Assembly: GCF_001439785.1 (NCBI RefSeq) | Contig: NZ_JYLI01000011.1 | Location: forward strand, 147,621-211,620 | Direction of reading: 5' to 3' | Origin: Pseudomonas poae | GTDB taxonomy: Bacteria; Pseudomonadota; Gammaproteobacteria; Pseudomonadales; Pseudomonadaceae | DNA length: 64,000 bases | Part shown: piece by piece, positions 25,529 through 33,787 of the stretch | Layout of the letters: each line of letters begins with the position of its first letter | How positions within the stretch are numbered: position 1 is the stretch's first letter | Notes under the pieces: model-generated | Seen by the model: only the letters and a program-made list of their open reading frames with translations | What the model was told of the DNA's origin: nothing | The model's database searches: none | Program-made: the position numbers and the translations under genes

Positions 25529-26632
25529 TTAAAGTGAAGGCGGCCTAACGAGCGTCAGCATTTCTTCAGTCAAACCTTCTTGGACGTATAGTTCTGGTAT
25601 CGATTCCTCACCAGGCGTCTCCATTGCAACCAATGCTTTAGCCTGCTCGAACGCCTTGGTGATGGAAAGTCCAAAGCCGATTGCAGAATAAAACTGCGCA
25701 GAGAAAATTCGTGCAGGTAAATCCCCTACATCTCTATTCATGCCAATGGTCGCTGGCACGTGGTGCAAGCAACCTTGAGCTTGATTGAAGGAGAAGCAGG
25801 TATTGAAGAACACCAGTTTCACGCTCTCGGCACCAAGCGCCATGGCACTGACGATGGCCTCTTTGGTGACGTGTTTTTCATTACCTTGATCGTCCTGTAG
25901 CACAAGCGTATCGGCGCTTGTCCCATGGCCACTGAAATGAACCACGGTCGGCTGCAATTCATTAATGGCTTGAAGCACATCTCGCGGTCGTACCGCCCAC
26001 CGTGTGTGAAAAACCAGAACATCTCTATATTCCGAGGCCCGGATGCGCTCACCGATTAAGCGAGCTTCTTCATCGAGCCCAAGCTTAGTTGTTGAGTCGT
26101 TGCCAGGGTCAGCAGCGAAGAAGACGACGGTAATATTCCCTGGGAGAGCCTTCAGACGCTCAATTTCCAGAGCGGTTTGAACGTGCAGATTTTCGTGCCT
26201 CGAAAAGCCTTGGCTCAGGTCACGGAGTACACGACCTTGCTGGAGGGCGGCGCGCTTCTGCTCAGCCATGACTTTCTTCTCTTCCGTAACTCGCTTAGCT
26301 TGAGCAGTGTCTTGCCGTTTGCGCTCTCGCTTCAGTTCATCCTCGAGACGCTTCTGTGCGGTAACGAGTTTTGTATGCTCATCGGCAATTTTCTTTTCAA
26401 TTCTGCCAACCTCTGTTTCGGCTTTGGCCTGATCACTGGCGTACCTAGTCGCCTCTCGGAGTTTAGACGTGGCGGTCGACGCCGAAGATGCGCGTGCTGC
26501 TGCGGCCAAGGCGTCGTGATTTTTTTTACCTGATTTCGCAGCGGCATCGACTTTCCTGGCTTTTTCGCCCTGAAGCTTGGCAATGCCTTTTTGAATATTG
26601 GCTACCTGCGTACGGTACTGATCGGTGTTCAT
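25529..26632 (-). CDS. CHAT-domain (caspase-like) peptidase with N-terminal coiled coil
   Basis: A 367-aa protein. Residues 1-150 are a charged coiled coil (opening MNTDQYRTQVANIQKGIAKL). Residues 165-360 form a CHAT peptidase domain: the histidine lies in TVVHFSGHGTSADTLVLQDD and the nucleophile cysteine in KLVFFNTCFS; KAFEQAKALVAM is a later helix. The N-terminal domain is homologous to that of the ATPase encoded 0.9 kb to the right, with the same order of YR..V, IA.L, REA.RY and KIA blocks. CHAT peptidases act as death effectors or are triggered by a partner in several defence systems. It is divergent from the membrane-protein gene over 101 bp, an arrangement suited to joint control. Start chosen for AAGGGA and match to the ATPase start. 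Confidence 0.85.
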   Translation of the reverse strand: MNTDQYRTQVANIQKGIAKLQGEKARKVDAAAKSGKKNHDALAAAARASSASTATSKLREATRYASDQAKAETEVGRIEKKIADEHTKLVTAQKRLEDELKRERKRQDTAQAKRVTEEKKVMAEQKRAALQQGRVLRDLSQGFSRHENLHVQTALEIERLKALPGNITVVFFAADPGNDSTTKLGLDEEARLIGERIRASEYRDVLVFHTRWAVRPRDVLQAINELQPTVVHFSGHGTSADTLVLQDDQGNEKHVTKEAIVSAMALGAESVKLVFFNTCFSFNQAQGCLHHVPATIGMNRDVGDLPARIFSAQFYSAIGFGLSITKAFEQAKALVAMETPGEESIPELYVQEGLTEEMLTLVRPPSL

Positions 26633-26733
26633 AACAAATTCCCTTCTGTCCATGCCTCCATATCGCTACTATACCGCGATCAGGCTCAAGGGGATTGCGC
26701 CTATGAGCTGTCTAGCATGGAGTTAGCGCTTCG
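26633..26733. promoter_or_regulatory. Divergent promoter region of the CHAT/ATPase-HNH locus
   Basis: The 101 bp between the divergent CHAT and membrane-protein genes must hold promoters for both. CTACTATACCGCGATCAG contains a -10-like TATACC on one strand. No clear operator is seen. Confidence 0.35.
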
Positions 26734-27228
26734 ATGGATGAAACGATTTCGTACCTGAAAGACAGGTTCAAAGAAGAGCAAGGTCGCTTCGATCAGGTAG
26801 AGAATAAAAGTGCTAAATTCTTTACCGCTGTGTCAGTTTTGGTGGCTGGGCTCAGTGCCTTAGCAGCATTGAAAAATGGGATTCTTTTCCAGATCCAAAC
26901 CCCACTAGCCGTGTGTGCATTCGTAGCATTTGCCGTGGCAGCGTTCTCTATAGCCTGTGCCTGGGGGCACGCGCTCAGTGCGCTTAGTATCAAGTCCTAC
27001 CCAAGTCTGCCCTCCAGTCGTGAGACGGCAGAATATCTGAAGGCGGTAGATGGAGAAGCGCAAAAAGCGCATCTCTATAACTGCTATGTCGATACCCTCG
27101 AGATCCTCAAGACAGCTATCGACGAAAAGTCGAAACCGCTAGATTTGGCCTACCAGGAAATCACAATCGGAGCGAGCGCATTTGCTCTACTCGCCGTGCT
27201 TACTATCATCAGGGAGTTAATCGCATGA
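26734..27228 (+). CDS. Membrane protein with three TM segments (effector-like)
   Basis: A 164-aa protein. After a charged helix (SYLKDRFKEEQGRFDQVENK) come two close TM segments at about residues 30-47 (FFTAVSVLVAGLSALAAL) and 55-78, then a soluble helical part, then a C-terminal TM (GASAFALLAVLTII). The arrangement recalls SLATT- or Pycsar-type membrane effectors, but no family signature is exact. It is first in an operon with the proline-rich peptide (ATGA overlap), the ATPase and the HNH gene. A pore-forming or membrane-anchoring role for this system is inferred from context. Confidence 0.75.
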   Translation: MDETISYLKDRFKEEQGRFDQVENKSAKFFTAVSVLVAGLSALAALKNGILFQIQTPLAVCAFVAFAVAAFSIACAWGHALSALSIKSYPSLPSSRETAEYLKAVDGEAQKAHLYNCYVDTLEILKTAIDEKSKPLDLAYQEITIGASAFALLAVLTIIRELIA

Positions 27229-27350
27229 CTAATGAAAAAAAGCCACAAAGTAGCGAGCAGAAAATACCGCCACCTCCACCAACCACCGAGTACCAACGAC
27301 GCGACAAGGAGACGCCGTTGAATCAGCAGGAGCGATATAAACGTCGATAA
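27225..27350 (+). CDS. Small proline-rich peptide (41 aa) coupled to the membrane-protein gene
   Basis: The ATG overlaps the preceding stop (ATGA). The peptide opens MTNEKKPQSSEQKIPPPPPT, with five consecutive prolines, and ends with a basic QQERYKRR tail. It lacks cysteines or hydrophobic segments. Polyproline peptides usually act as docking linkers, so it may bridge components of the system. The ATPase gene begins 127 bases further on. It is short, and the evidence is the coupling and the biased composition. Confidence 0.5.
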   Translation: MTNEKKPQSSEQKIPPPPPTTEYQRRDKETPLNQQERYKRR

Positions 27351-27477
27351 CAATCAAGATGGTTTGGGGATCAGCCATGACGAATTTAACGACATCTAAA
27401 ACCCAAAGCTTCAGCAGAAAGTCAAAGCCTAGCTTTTCTATATGAAACTGGACGGCGTGTAGAGGGGATATTAAAAG

Positions 27478-29007
27478 ATGAACTCAGAGCATTACCGTGA
27501 TGAGGTGGTTAGGCGTCAAGCAGAGATCGCTGGCCTCGAAGTACAAAGAACAAAACTGGTATATGAAGCAGCCGAAGCAGAGCAGAAAAGATTGGTTTTG
27601 ATGGCGAATGCATCTCGAGCCGTCACGCCATCAGCTATTGCAGCGGGACAGAGAGAAGCAAACCGCTATTCACTGCTGCACGCCAAAATAAATGGCAACG
27701 CAGCAAAGCTCGCTTCAAAGATAGCGCGCGCGCAATCAGAATATCAAAAAGCTAGCAAAAACCTAAATACTGCATTGACTCAGGAGCGTTACAAAGAGAT
27801 TCAGTCTGAGAGAAATCGGCTCATACACAAGATAGTTCCCTTCCTCCCCGCACTCGATGATTTTTTATACGCCTCCTCAAAAAATGAAGACGAGCTGTTA
27901 TCTTCAGGAGAAAAAAATAGCAAAAAAAATTATCCCTACCCTCCACACCGAGGAAGCTTCCATATAATAACTGGGGTTAATGGCACAGGTAAATCAAGAT
28001 ACCTTAGATCATTGATCAAACACGGAGCACCCGAAGAATACTACAAGCGGATAATCTGCCTATCTGGAACTGCTTATGACCGATTCCCACTCCAAGGAGA
28101 CGCTGAAAACGCTAAGATTAACTATCTATATTTTGGCAATAAAGCAAAAGGTAACATCCTATCGGAAAAAGCCCCATTTAGATTACTAGCACACTACATG
28201 CTAGGCGAGGGCTGTAACGGCATATCAGGTGAAATGGCCGGAAATGTCCTAGAAGAAATTGGCTTTAGTAGAAAGCTAGGGCTCCGCTTTTCCCGGACTG
28301 CCTACAAGAAAGGCTTACGAATAAAGTATAATGCCCGCGCTTCCGAATTAGATATCATAATAGAGCTATCCAGCACATTAGAACAAACCTACGAGACCGA
28401 AGATCGGCTTGTAAGTATATCCAATGGCGAGGCATCGTTACTTGATTTAGTTTTCCAAAAAAATGGTGAAGAGCTCACCTTATCAAACTTGAGCTCTGGC
28501 GAGCGATTATATCTACTTACTACTCTCGCACTTTGTTTTTGCGTGCGGGACGGAACACTTATCTTGTTCGATGAGCCTGAGAACTCACTTCACCCACACT
28601 GGCAGGCCAAAATAATACAGGACATGGTGAAAATTATTGGCAAGATGGCTGATGAATGTACCACCGTTATCGCCACCCACTCTCCACTGATTGTCTCCAG
28701 CGCACCAAATGATATCAGCCTAATATGCAACTTACCTTCCGAAGCCCCGTGGATTAAATCTGAGCTTTACGGCCGAAATACTGACACTGTTCTTTCCGAA
28801 CAGTTCGGACTTAACTCACCTAGATCTTTATCCGTCGCAATGTTGATACAAGAATGCTTGAGCACGTTGATGGAAGCAAACGAAAACCCTGCACGGTTTA
28901 TCAAAGCAGCAGACACCCTTCTAAACCAAAATATAAAACTCGACCAGGACGATCCTCTTTTCAGCACAATGAGTCGTATTCATGAACTTCGGGAGAGATT
29001 TTCATGA
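27478..29007 (+). CDS. PtuA-like AAA/ABC-type ATPase (Septu-type) with N-terminal coiled coil
   Basis: A 509-aa ATPase. Residues 1-120 are a coiled coil (opening MNSEHYRDEVVRRQAEIAGL) homologous to the N-terminus of the CHAT protein encoded to the left. The ATPase core has Walker A GVNGTGKSRYL near residue 165, the signature NLSSGERLYLLTTLA, Walker B LILFDEPENSLHP and the switch histidine TTVIATHSPLIVSS. This follows PtuA of Septu and related OLD/RecF-like defence ATPases. The last codon overlaps the HNH gene start (ATGA), the classic ptuAB arrangement. In Septu the ATPase binds nucleotides and controls the nuclease. The extra coiled coil is not a standard PtuA feature that I know of. Confidence 0.85.
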   Translation: MNSEHYRDEVVRRQAEIAGLEVQRTKLVYEAAEAEQKRLVLMANASRAVTPSAIAAGQREANRYSLLHAKINGNAAKLASKIARAQSEYQKASKNLNTALTQERYKEIQSERNRLIHKIVPFLPALDDFLYASSKNEDELLSSGEKNSKKNYPYPPHRGSFHIITGVNGTGKSRYLRSLIKHGAPEEYYKRIICLSGTAYDRFPLQGDAENAKINYLYFGNKAKGNILSEKAPFRLLAHYMLGEGCNGISGEMAGNVLEEIGFSRKLGLRFSRTAYKKGLRIKYNARASELDIIIELSSTLEQTYETEDRLVSISNGEASLLDLVFQKNGEELTLSNLSSGERLYLLTTLALCFCVRDGTLILFDEPENSLHPHWQAKIIQDMVKIIGKMADECTTVIATHSPLIVSSAPNDISLICNLPSEAPWIKSELYGRNTDTVLSEQFGLNSPRSLSVAMLIQECLSTLMEANENPARFIKAADTLLNQNIKLDQDDPLFSTMSRIHELRERFS

Positions 29008-29684
29008 GCTTTGGCCCTGGGAAGCTATACCCAAATCATCGACATATTATAAAGAGACACTCTACCGGTATAACAAAATATCTTGAGGGACAGATTGAAT
29101 GGAACAATACGCAGCTTGCACCTCTAAAGCATTCTCTCAGAATATTACTTAGAACGCAGCAACAGGGAAGATGCGTATATTGCAGGAGAAAAATATCTAT
29201 AGAAAGACGAAATACCGCAGAAGATATTGAACATTACTTAGACAAATCCAAGGAAAAGTATCGAAAATGGGCTTTTTCCCCTGTTAACCTGGCCATAGCA
29301 TGCCACCCATGCAACATGCAAAAATCTACAAAAGATATGGGTGATGAAACAATTTCTTTGGCACTAGGCTTAACTGCTGGGGCCGGTGAGTTTCGATGGA
29401 TTCACCCATATTTTGATGACTACTTCGAAAATATCGAAATTATTGAGTCGTGGATTTACATAATCAAAGCCAACGCTCCTAAAGCCAACCGAGCGAAAAA
29501 CATGATCATAGACTGTAAGCTTGATCAAATCCAGACGATTGAGGCGGGAAAAAAAATTGTGCTCGACCGCATTGGCAAGGCACAGCTCCTAGCGCTGAAG
29601 TGTTTTGAAAGCAATCGATCCCGTTCAAAAAAACTACTGGAGTATGCGCAGATCTTAACCAAAGAAGGTTGGAAGCATATTTAG
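29004..29684 (+). CDS. PtuB-like HNH endonuclease
   Basis: A 226-aa nuclease. CVYCRRK near residue 57 and CHPCNMQKS near residue 98 supply the zinc cysteines, and AEDIEHYLDKS between them carries the catalytic-type histidine; this is the HNH arrangement of PtuB and of retron-associated HNH proteins. The downstream half is charged and helical. Its ATG lies within the last codons of the ATPase gene, so the two proteins are made together. Base composition (AT-rich) equals that of the ATPase and differs from the core genome. DNA or RNA cleavage on phage infection is the known role of the family. Confidence 0.85.
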   Translation: MSFGPGKLYPNHRHIIKRHSTGITKYLEGQIEWNNTQLAPLKHSLRILLRTQQQGRCVYCRRKISIERRNTAEDIEHYLDKSKEKYRKWAFSPVNLAIACHPCNMQKSTKDMGDETISLALGLTAGAGEFRWIHPYFDDYFENIEIIESWIYIIKANAPKANRAKNMIIDCKLDQIQTIEAGKKIVLDRIGKAQLLALKCFESNRSRSKKLLEYAQILTKEGWKHI

Positions 29685-29967
29685 CGTGCACCTAAACATC
29701 ATAAACATGTTGAACTCAGATCGATCTATGGGCACCAAGACGTTCTACCTAGTTACCTGCGGTTAGCTACGTAGCGTGATGCCGGATGCGCTCATGAGTG
29801 TCATCAGCCTGCGTGCATGATCCGGACGTGTTTGCTACGGTGAAATCCCCTATGGCGCTTCATTAAACAGGCGACTATTTCTTTTTGAGATAGTTATTGA
29901 TGAAGTCCAATCAAGCTGGCGCGTCGTACCCCTAGCTTCGCTTGGCATGAAATTCTTTCACCTCATT

Positions 29968-30183
29968 TCATGTCATCTTGATCGCGATGTTCATTGCTGA
30001 GGATTCATCTAGTACATAAACCTCGATTTCAGGATCACTGATAGGAGGAAGAAGCCTAAAAGGCTCTACCAGGCGACAACTGCCTACCATTCCATCTTGG
30101 CTAAAAACGAAAGCTGGGCAACGATCCCCGCTTTCAAACAACGCCCTGATGCCGCCCTTCAGCCATTCCCAGTCAACCAGCAC
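29968..30183 (-). CDS. Small hypothetical protein (71 aa, GTG start)
   Basis: The frame opens with GTG (MLVDWEWLKGGIRALFESGD) and ends SSAMNIAIKMT. The middle reads AFVFSQDGMVGSCRLVEPFR, a beta-rich pattern. It lies 29 bases after the 245-aa gene on the same strand and is probably in its operon. The open frame continues upstream without an ATG, so the true start is uncertain. Family unknown. Confidence 0.5.
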   Translation of the reverse strand: MLVDWEWLKGGIRALFESGDRCPAFVFSQDGMVGSCRLVEPFRLLPPISDPEIEVYVLDESSAMNIAIKMT

Positions 30184-30212
30184 GGGGAAAGACGCACGAG
30201 TCCTGTGTAGGA

Positions 30213-30950
30213 CTACGGGGATATGGAGTCTGCGCCTTTTACGACACTAATTGGGAACCTAGCCAGTAGCTCATCGGTCGGGATAGCCTCAATCACCTCA
30301 TTCATTTCTTGTGCATCGCTGAGGTTGATCCCATCGTCAAAATAAGGATCAAGAAAAGCCATAAAATCTACGAACCCGAAGGATTGGAACATTTGCTCTT
30401 GGCTATACTCCGCACGAGAAAGCAGCGCCTTGACAATATTGCGGGCGATTGATGCTGCTGCCTCATACTCGTTCGGATCAGCCTGATCAGCGTGTTGCGC
30501 CGCCAGCAGGTTAAATAGCCAGGCGTGTCGGTAACCTAGATCGAAGCATGCTTGGTGGAACGTATGCCGATTACTGATGAGATCCGTGCTAATCCATTGG
30601 GCTAGCTCCACCATTGCCTGCACGCGCTTAGCTGGATCTCTAGAAAGCACGGGCATTGGTGTAATTATTTCTTCCGTGATGTCGTACATTTGCTTCATCT
30701 CTATCGCGAACCGCAGCGCCTCCAACTGAGCCCACTCCACCAGGGGCTCAAATTTCGCCGCTACCTCCTTATCAGGAGCAGTGTTGAAGGCTGCGCCTAG
30801 GAGATCCCCAAGCACGCGTCCGACTAAAAACGCGTCGCTGCACTTGATTACCCCTCCTGTAAACGGATTGCCCTGTGATAGGTTCGTCACTAGCGTCATC
30901 GCAACTGCTGGATCCGTCCAATCCAACTGGTTGAATCCTACAAAGGGCAT
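30213..30950 (-). CDS. Hypothetical protein (245 aa)
   Basis: A soluble, largely helical protein, unrecognised. It opens MPFVGFNQLDWTDPAVAMTL and contains IEMKQMYDITEEIITPMPVL and a segment ACFDLGYRHAWLFNLLAAQH; the acidic C-terminal part includes MAFLDPYFDDGINLSDAQE. No enzyme motif or membrane segment is visible. The ribosome binding site is poor, so the start may lie slightly further in. It is divergent from the HEPN-like gene to its right, from which it is separated by about 120 bp. Confidence 0.6.
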   Translation of the reverse strand: MPFVGFNQLDWTDPAVAMTLVTNLSQGNPFTGGVIKCSDAFLVGRVLGDLLGAAFNTAPDKEVAAKFEPLVEWAQLEALRFAIEMKQMYDITEEIITPMPVLSRDPAKRVQAMVELAQWISTDLISNRHTFHQACFDLGYRHAWLFNLLAAQHADQADPNEYEAAASIARNIVKALLSRAEYSQEQMFQSFGFVDFMAFLDPYFDDGINLSDAQEMNEVIEAIPTDELLARFPISVVKGADSISP

Positions 30951-31067
30951 GTAATTGTTCCGAACAACAGGATTGGCTAAGCTCGCAGTAGGTCAATGGA
31001 GCCGAATTGGTCAAGAAGACCATCGCAGGTTCAGGCCACTCATCCTGCCCTCAGGATTATCGTTGAT

Positions 31068-31658
31068 ATGATCTATATGAAAGCCAGCGCTTTGCCCCTC
31101 CCGGAAACAGTCGAACGCATCGGCACGTTGATCCGAGGCATGATGGCGTTCTGGAAGGACGCTCATGGGTGGGCGCCAATTGATGCAGCAGAGTTGTTGA
31201 GCAAATCAATGCTTGAGTGGCAGAGCTCGCTTGCGGAACAACTGAGTGGGTGGTGCGGCCCATTGAGCGATGGTCAACTAATTCTTGCCTGGACAAACCT
31301 TGGCGCCTTGGTTGAGGGCCAGATGAAGTTGCTGCTGTCTGTCTACTACCAAGAATATTTAGTAGACACTCTGGCTATCAAGAACGGAAGAACCGGAAAT
31401 ACCGTGGATCCAGATGGGGTGACTCTTGAACCTTTGATCGTATTTTTCAAGAAGAGAATTTGGTCGCAGCAGGAAGACTGGGAGCCTTGGGTACGTACGG
31501 TGCAGCGCCGGAGAAACGCTATCCATGCGTTTAAGGAAAACTCTATAGGTTCTGCAGAAGAGCTACATGCAGCATTGAGGACTCTTCTCGAGTTTGTAAG
31601 ATTCATAAACGGTCGATTACCGTACCCCGATGGGTACTATGCGCCCACTGAGTGCTAG
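31068..31658 (+). CDS. HEPN-like helical protein
   Basis: A 196-aa helical protein, not matched to a named family. Near its C-terminus VQRRRNAIHAFKENSIG contains an R-x4-6-H pattern typical of HEPN ribonucleases and abortive-infection proteins, and the end (INGRLPYPDGYYAP) is a common finish in such proteins. LGALVEGQMKLLLSVYYQEY is the likely preceding long helix. The ATG is chosen close to the conserved part; in-frame codons further upstream exist. If the HEPN assignment is right, it would cleave RNA; this is not certain. Confidence 0.5.
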   Translation: MIYMKASALPLPETVERIGTLIRGMMAFWKDAHGWAPIDAAELLSKSMLEWQSSLAEQLSGWCGPLSDGQLILAWTNLGALVEGQMKLLLSVYYQEYLVDTLAIKNGRTGNTVDPDGVTLEPLIVFFKKRIWSQQEDWEPWVRTVQRRRNAIHAFKENSIGSAEELHAALRTLLEFVRFINGRLPYPDGYYAPTEC

Positions 31659-31832
31659 CTGGGACGGATAAACAACCTTTATGCTTTTACTATTCACCTA
31701 GAGTTCAACGTGGCGCAGGCGAACTGGTGCAGGCCAAGCTACAGGATGGGTGACTGCATAAATCGAATCGCATTCTACTGACACGTGAGAAAGTTGGTGG
31801 TCACCTAACCGCCGAACCCTAGGAGCTTCACA

Positions 31833-33158
31833 ATGCTCGCAACCGTTGATCCATTCAAACGCGCAGAGCAATATCAAGCCCAGCGAGGTGAATGGGTGGT
31901 TGGCGGGCTGGAAACCCAGGTTTTCTGGCCGAATAGGGCTCAGCTGATAACCTTTGAGGGGCTAGAGTTTTTGCTGCAACCGGCCATATCCGAAGGGGAG
32001 CATCGGAGCCTTCCTGCAATTGCGCTTCGAGTTAATGGTCAAGGCATGACTGCCAATGAAGGGCGAGCTGCAGTGATGCGCCTGGCAACTGCAATTGCCT
32101 GGCGTGAGGGTGCGAAAGTAGAGATCGTCATGTGGGGTGGTGGTAGCCATCCACATCGAGTAGGCATGCTTCGCAACAATGCCTTTACCGAATTTTTTTC
32201 TGACGAGAACCTCCACTCCCCTCAAAGCGATGAAGCCCGCAAAGCAATGGCCTACTATCGCGAAGGGCTGTCACTCAGCAATCCCTTCTACTCGTTTCTC
32301 GGATTCTACAAAGCGTTTGCCCGCTCTTTGCCTGTTGGCCGAGAACGAGGGCCGTGGATCCAGCAGGCCCTCCCGGTATTAACGGACAGAGACTCAATTG
32401 CCCGTCGTGATGAGTTGCAGGCTCTTGGCACCGACATTTCCGACTACCTAGCAACACAAGGCCGCCATGCTATCGCCCATGCCGAACGCGACGATATCGT
32501 AGATCCAGATGATCCGGATGACCACCAGCGGATTCACATGGACAAGCCACTGATGAGGCATCTTGCTGAGCTCGCTATGGAGGAGCGTCTTGGGGTGCCA
32601 GCACGGTGGGCATATGACCGGGAGCACCTCTATGAGCTCGAAGGATTTCGCACCCTGTTTGACCAGGAGCAGTTGGACGGGCTAAAGCGGGGTGAGCTCG
32701 TCCCTAATCGGCAATACGAAATTCCTGATGAGTTTTACGTACTCGCACGCAAAGGAAAATCATGCACTCCGTTAGGAAACATGCGCCTTACATCCACCGG
32801 TATGGATGACGGAAAGGTAGGTGTTCGCCTGGAGTCGGCCAACGGTCGAGTGGCGTTTATTTTCTGGATGGATTTCAGAAATGAGCGTCTCCTAGTTGAT
32901 CCCCTAGCGGGTTGTGGTTTACTAAACGAGCGGCGTGATAGTAGAAGTGACATCGAGTCGGAGCTGTCTCTACAAGAGTTTAAATTCGCCTTGTACTGCA
33001 ATGCGTCGGTGGAAATCTGGTCTTCAAACCTGCAGCAGCGTTTAGGTAAATCAGAGCCTTTCGTGCTCTTCAACGCAATGCCTGATCTGACCGGGCATCG
33101 TCAGATCATTGACGGGCTCAAAGCGTCATTGGAGGGGAGGCCCCCTGAAGATGGTTGA
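31833..33158 (+). CDS. MauJ-like protein (methylamine utilization MauJ family, defence-island type)
   Basis: A 441-aa protein. Its middle contains SNPFYSFLGFYKAF and then GRHAIAHAERDDIVDPDDPD, with a second R-x-x-x-H pattern; these blocks resemble proteins annotated MauJ, which appear widely outside methylamine loci. A possible ligand-binding N-terminal domain (VFWPNRAQLITFEGLEFLLQ) and a beta-rich C-terminal part are seen. No membrane segment. AGGAG stands before the ATG. It follows the HEPN-like gene by 174 bp. The name says little about its real function, which is unknown. Confidence 0.6.
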   Translation: MLATVDPFKRAEQYQAQRGEWVVGGLETQVFWPNRAQLITFEGLEFLLQPAISEGEHRSLPAIALRVNGQGMTANEGRAAVMRLATAIAWREGAKVEIVMWGGGSHPHRVGMLRNNAFTEFFSDENLHSPQSDEARKAMAYYREGLSLSNPFYSFLGFYKAFARSLPVGRERGPWIQQALPVLTDRDSIARRDELQALGTDISDYLATQGRHAIAHAERDDIVDPDDPDDHQRIHMDKPLMRHLAELAMEERLGVPARWAYDREHLYELEGFRTLFDQEQLDGLKRGELVPNRQYEIPDEFYVLARKGKSCTPLGNMRLTSTGMDDGKVGVRLESANGRVAFIFWMDFRNERLLVDPLAGCGLLNERRDSRSDIESELSLQEFKFALYCNASVEIWSSNLQQRLGKSEPFVLFNAMPDLTGHRQIIDGLKASLEGRPPEDG

Positions 33159-33493
33159 ACGCACATTGCCGCCACCCAGGGTGGTGAAGCCCCTTCACAT
33201 GATCACGCTTGCCTCAGCACGTTCTTGGTACCCCCGACCGCAGAAGTCGCCCTTCAAAAACAGGCGTCTCGCTGGATCCCTCACGGCCCCCTAGTCTGAT
33301 ACCGGGACTGCGTGAAAAACCTCAGATCCGTCGATCTAAACCGACACCAGCCTACGTATGCAGGCGGCTCCACGTCAAAAGAAAGGCTAACGCCGTCGGT
33401 TAGCATCCGATTGCGGGAGTTCGCGGTTCCGTGGCTTTACGAAGGCCCTCGGATACATGATGATAGCGTTTTGACTACCAGCTTGGGTTCATC
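33159..33493. other. Intergenic stretch before the ABC-three-component operon
   Basis: About 335 bases without a credible gene. It must carry the promoter of the downstream operon. Two overlapping plus-strand frames of 61-77 codons lack ribosome binding sites and domain-like sequence and are rejected. Confidence 0.4.
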
Positions 33494-33787
33494 ATGGACG
33501 AATTTTGGAAAAACGCTGTCAAGTATTGCGGCAGTGCGGCGCTAGCCGGCCTGTTGGGGTACACGGTTTATCCGCAAATCATCTCCTCGCCTTACCTCAA
33601 GAATCTGACGCATACCGAACTGTTCGCTCTGATGTGCCTTCTGGTGGTTGTGACCTTCGCATTATGCGTGGCATTGATTAATGCCGGTACAAAAGGACGC
33701 ACTGGAAGCAATACCGTGAACATCAAGGGTTCCACAGTTCATGGTTCAGTGCGGGCGGGCAACGACACAAACAACTCGCCCAAATGA
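33494..33787 (+). CDS. Two-TM protein of an ABC-three-component-like system
   Basis: A 97-aa protein. Two hydrophobic segments (about residues 10-28, AALAGLLGYTVYPQI, and 44-64, LFALMCLLVVVTFALCVAL) are followed by a polar tail with NTVNIKGSTVHGSVRAGNDT. The tail motif recurs in the next protein (SIWGSNIQGGVRVGDDTN). Its stop overlaps the next start (ATGA). In such systems the membrane component is a candidate effector that is held in check or assembled through the repeated motif. The ATG lies after the intergenic gap. Confidence 0.75.
   Translation: MDEFWKNAVKYCGSAALAGLLGYTVYPQIISSPYLKNLTHTELFALMCLLVVVTFALCVALINAGTKGRTGSNTVNIKGSTVHGSVRAGNDTNNSPK

Noticed and set aside
25529..29684. A retron with Septu-like ATPase and HNH genes
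   Set aside because: Some retrons carry PtuAB-like genes, but no reverse transcriptase frame and no retron-RNA-like structure were seen around this locus.
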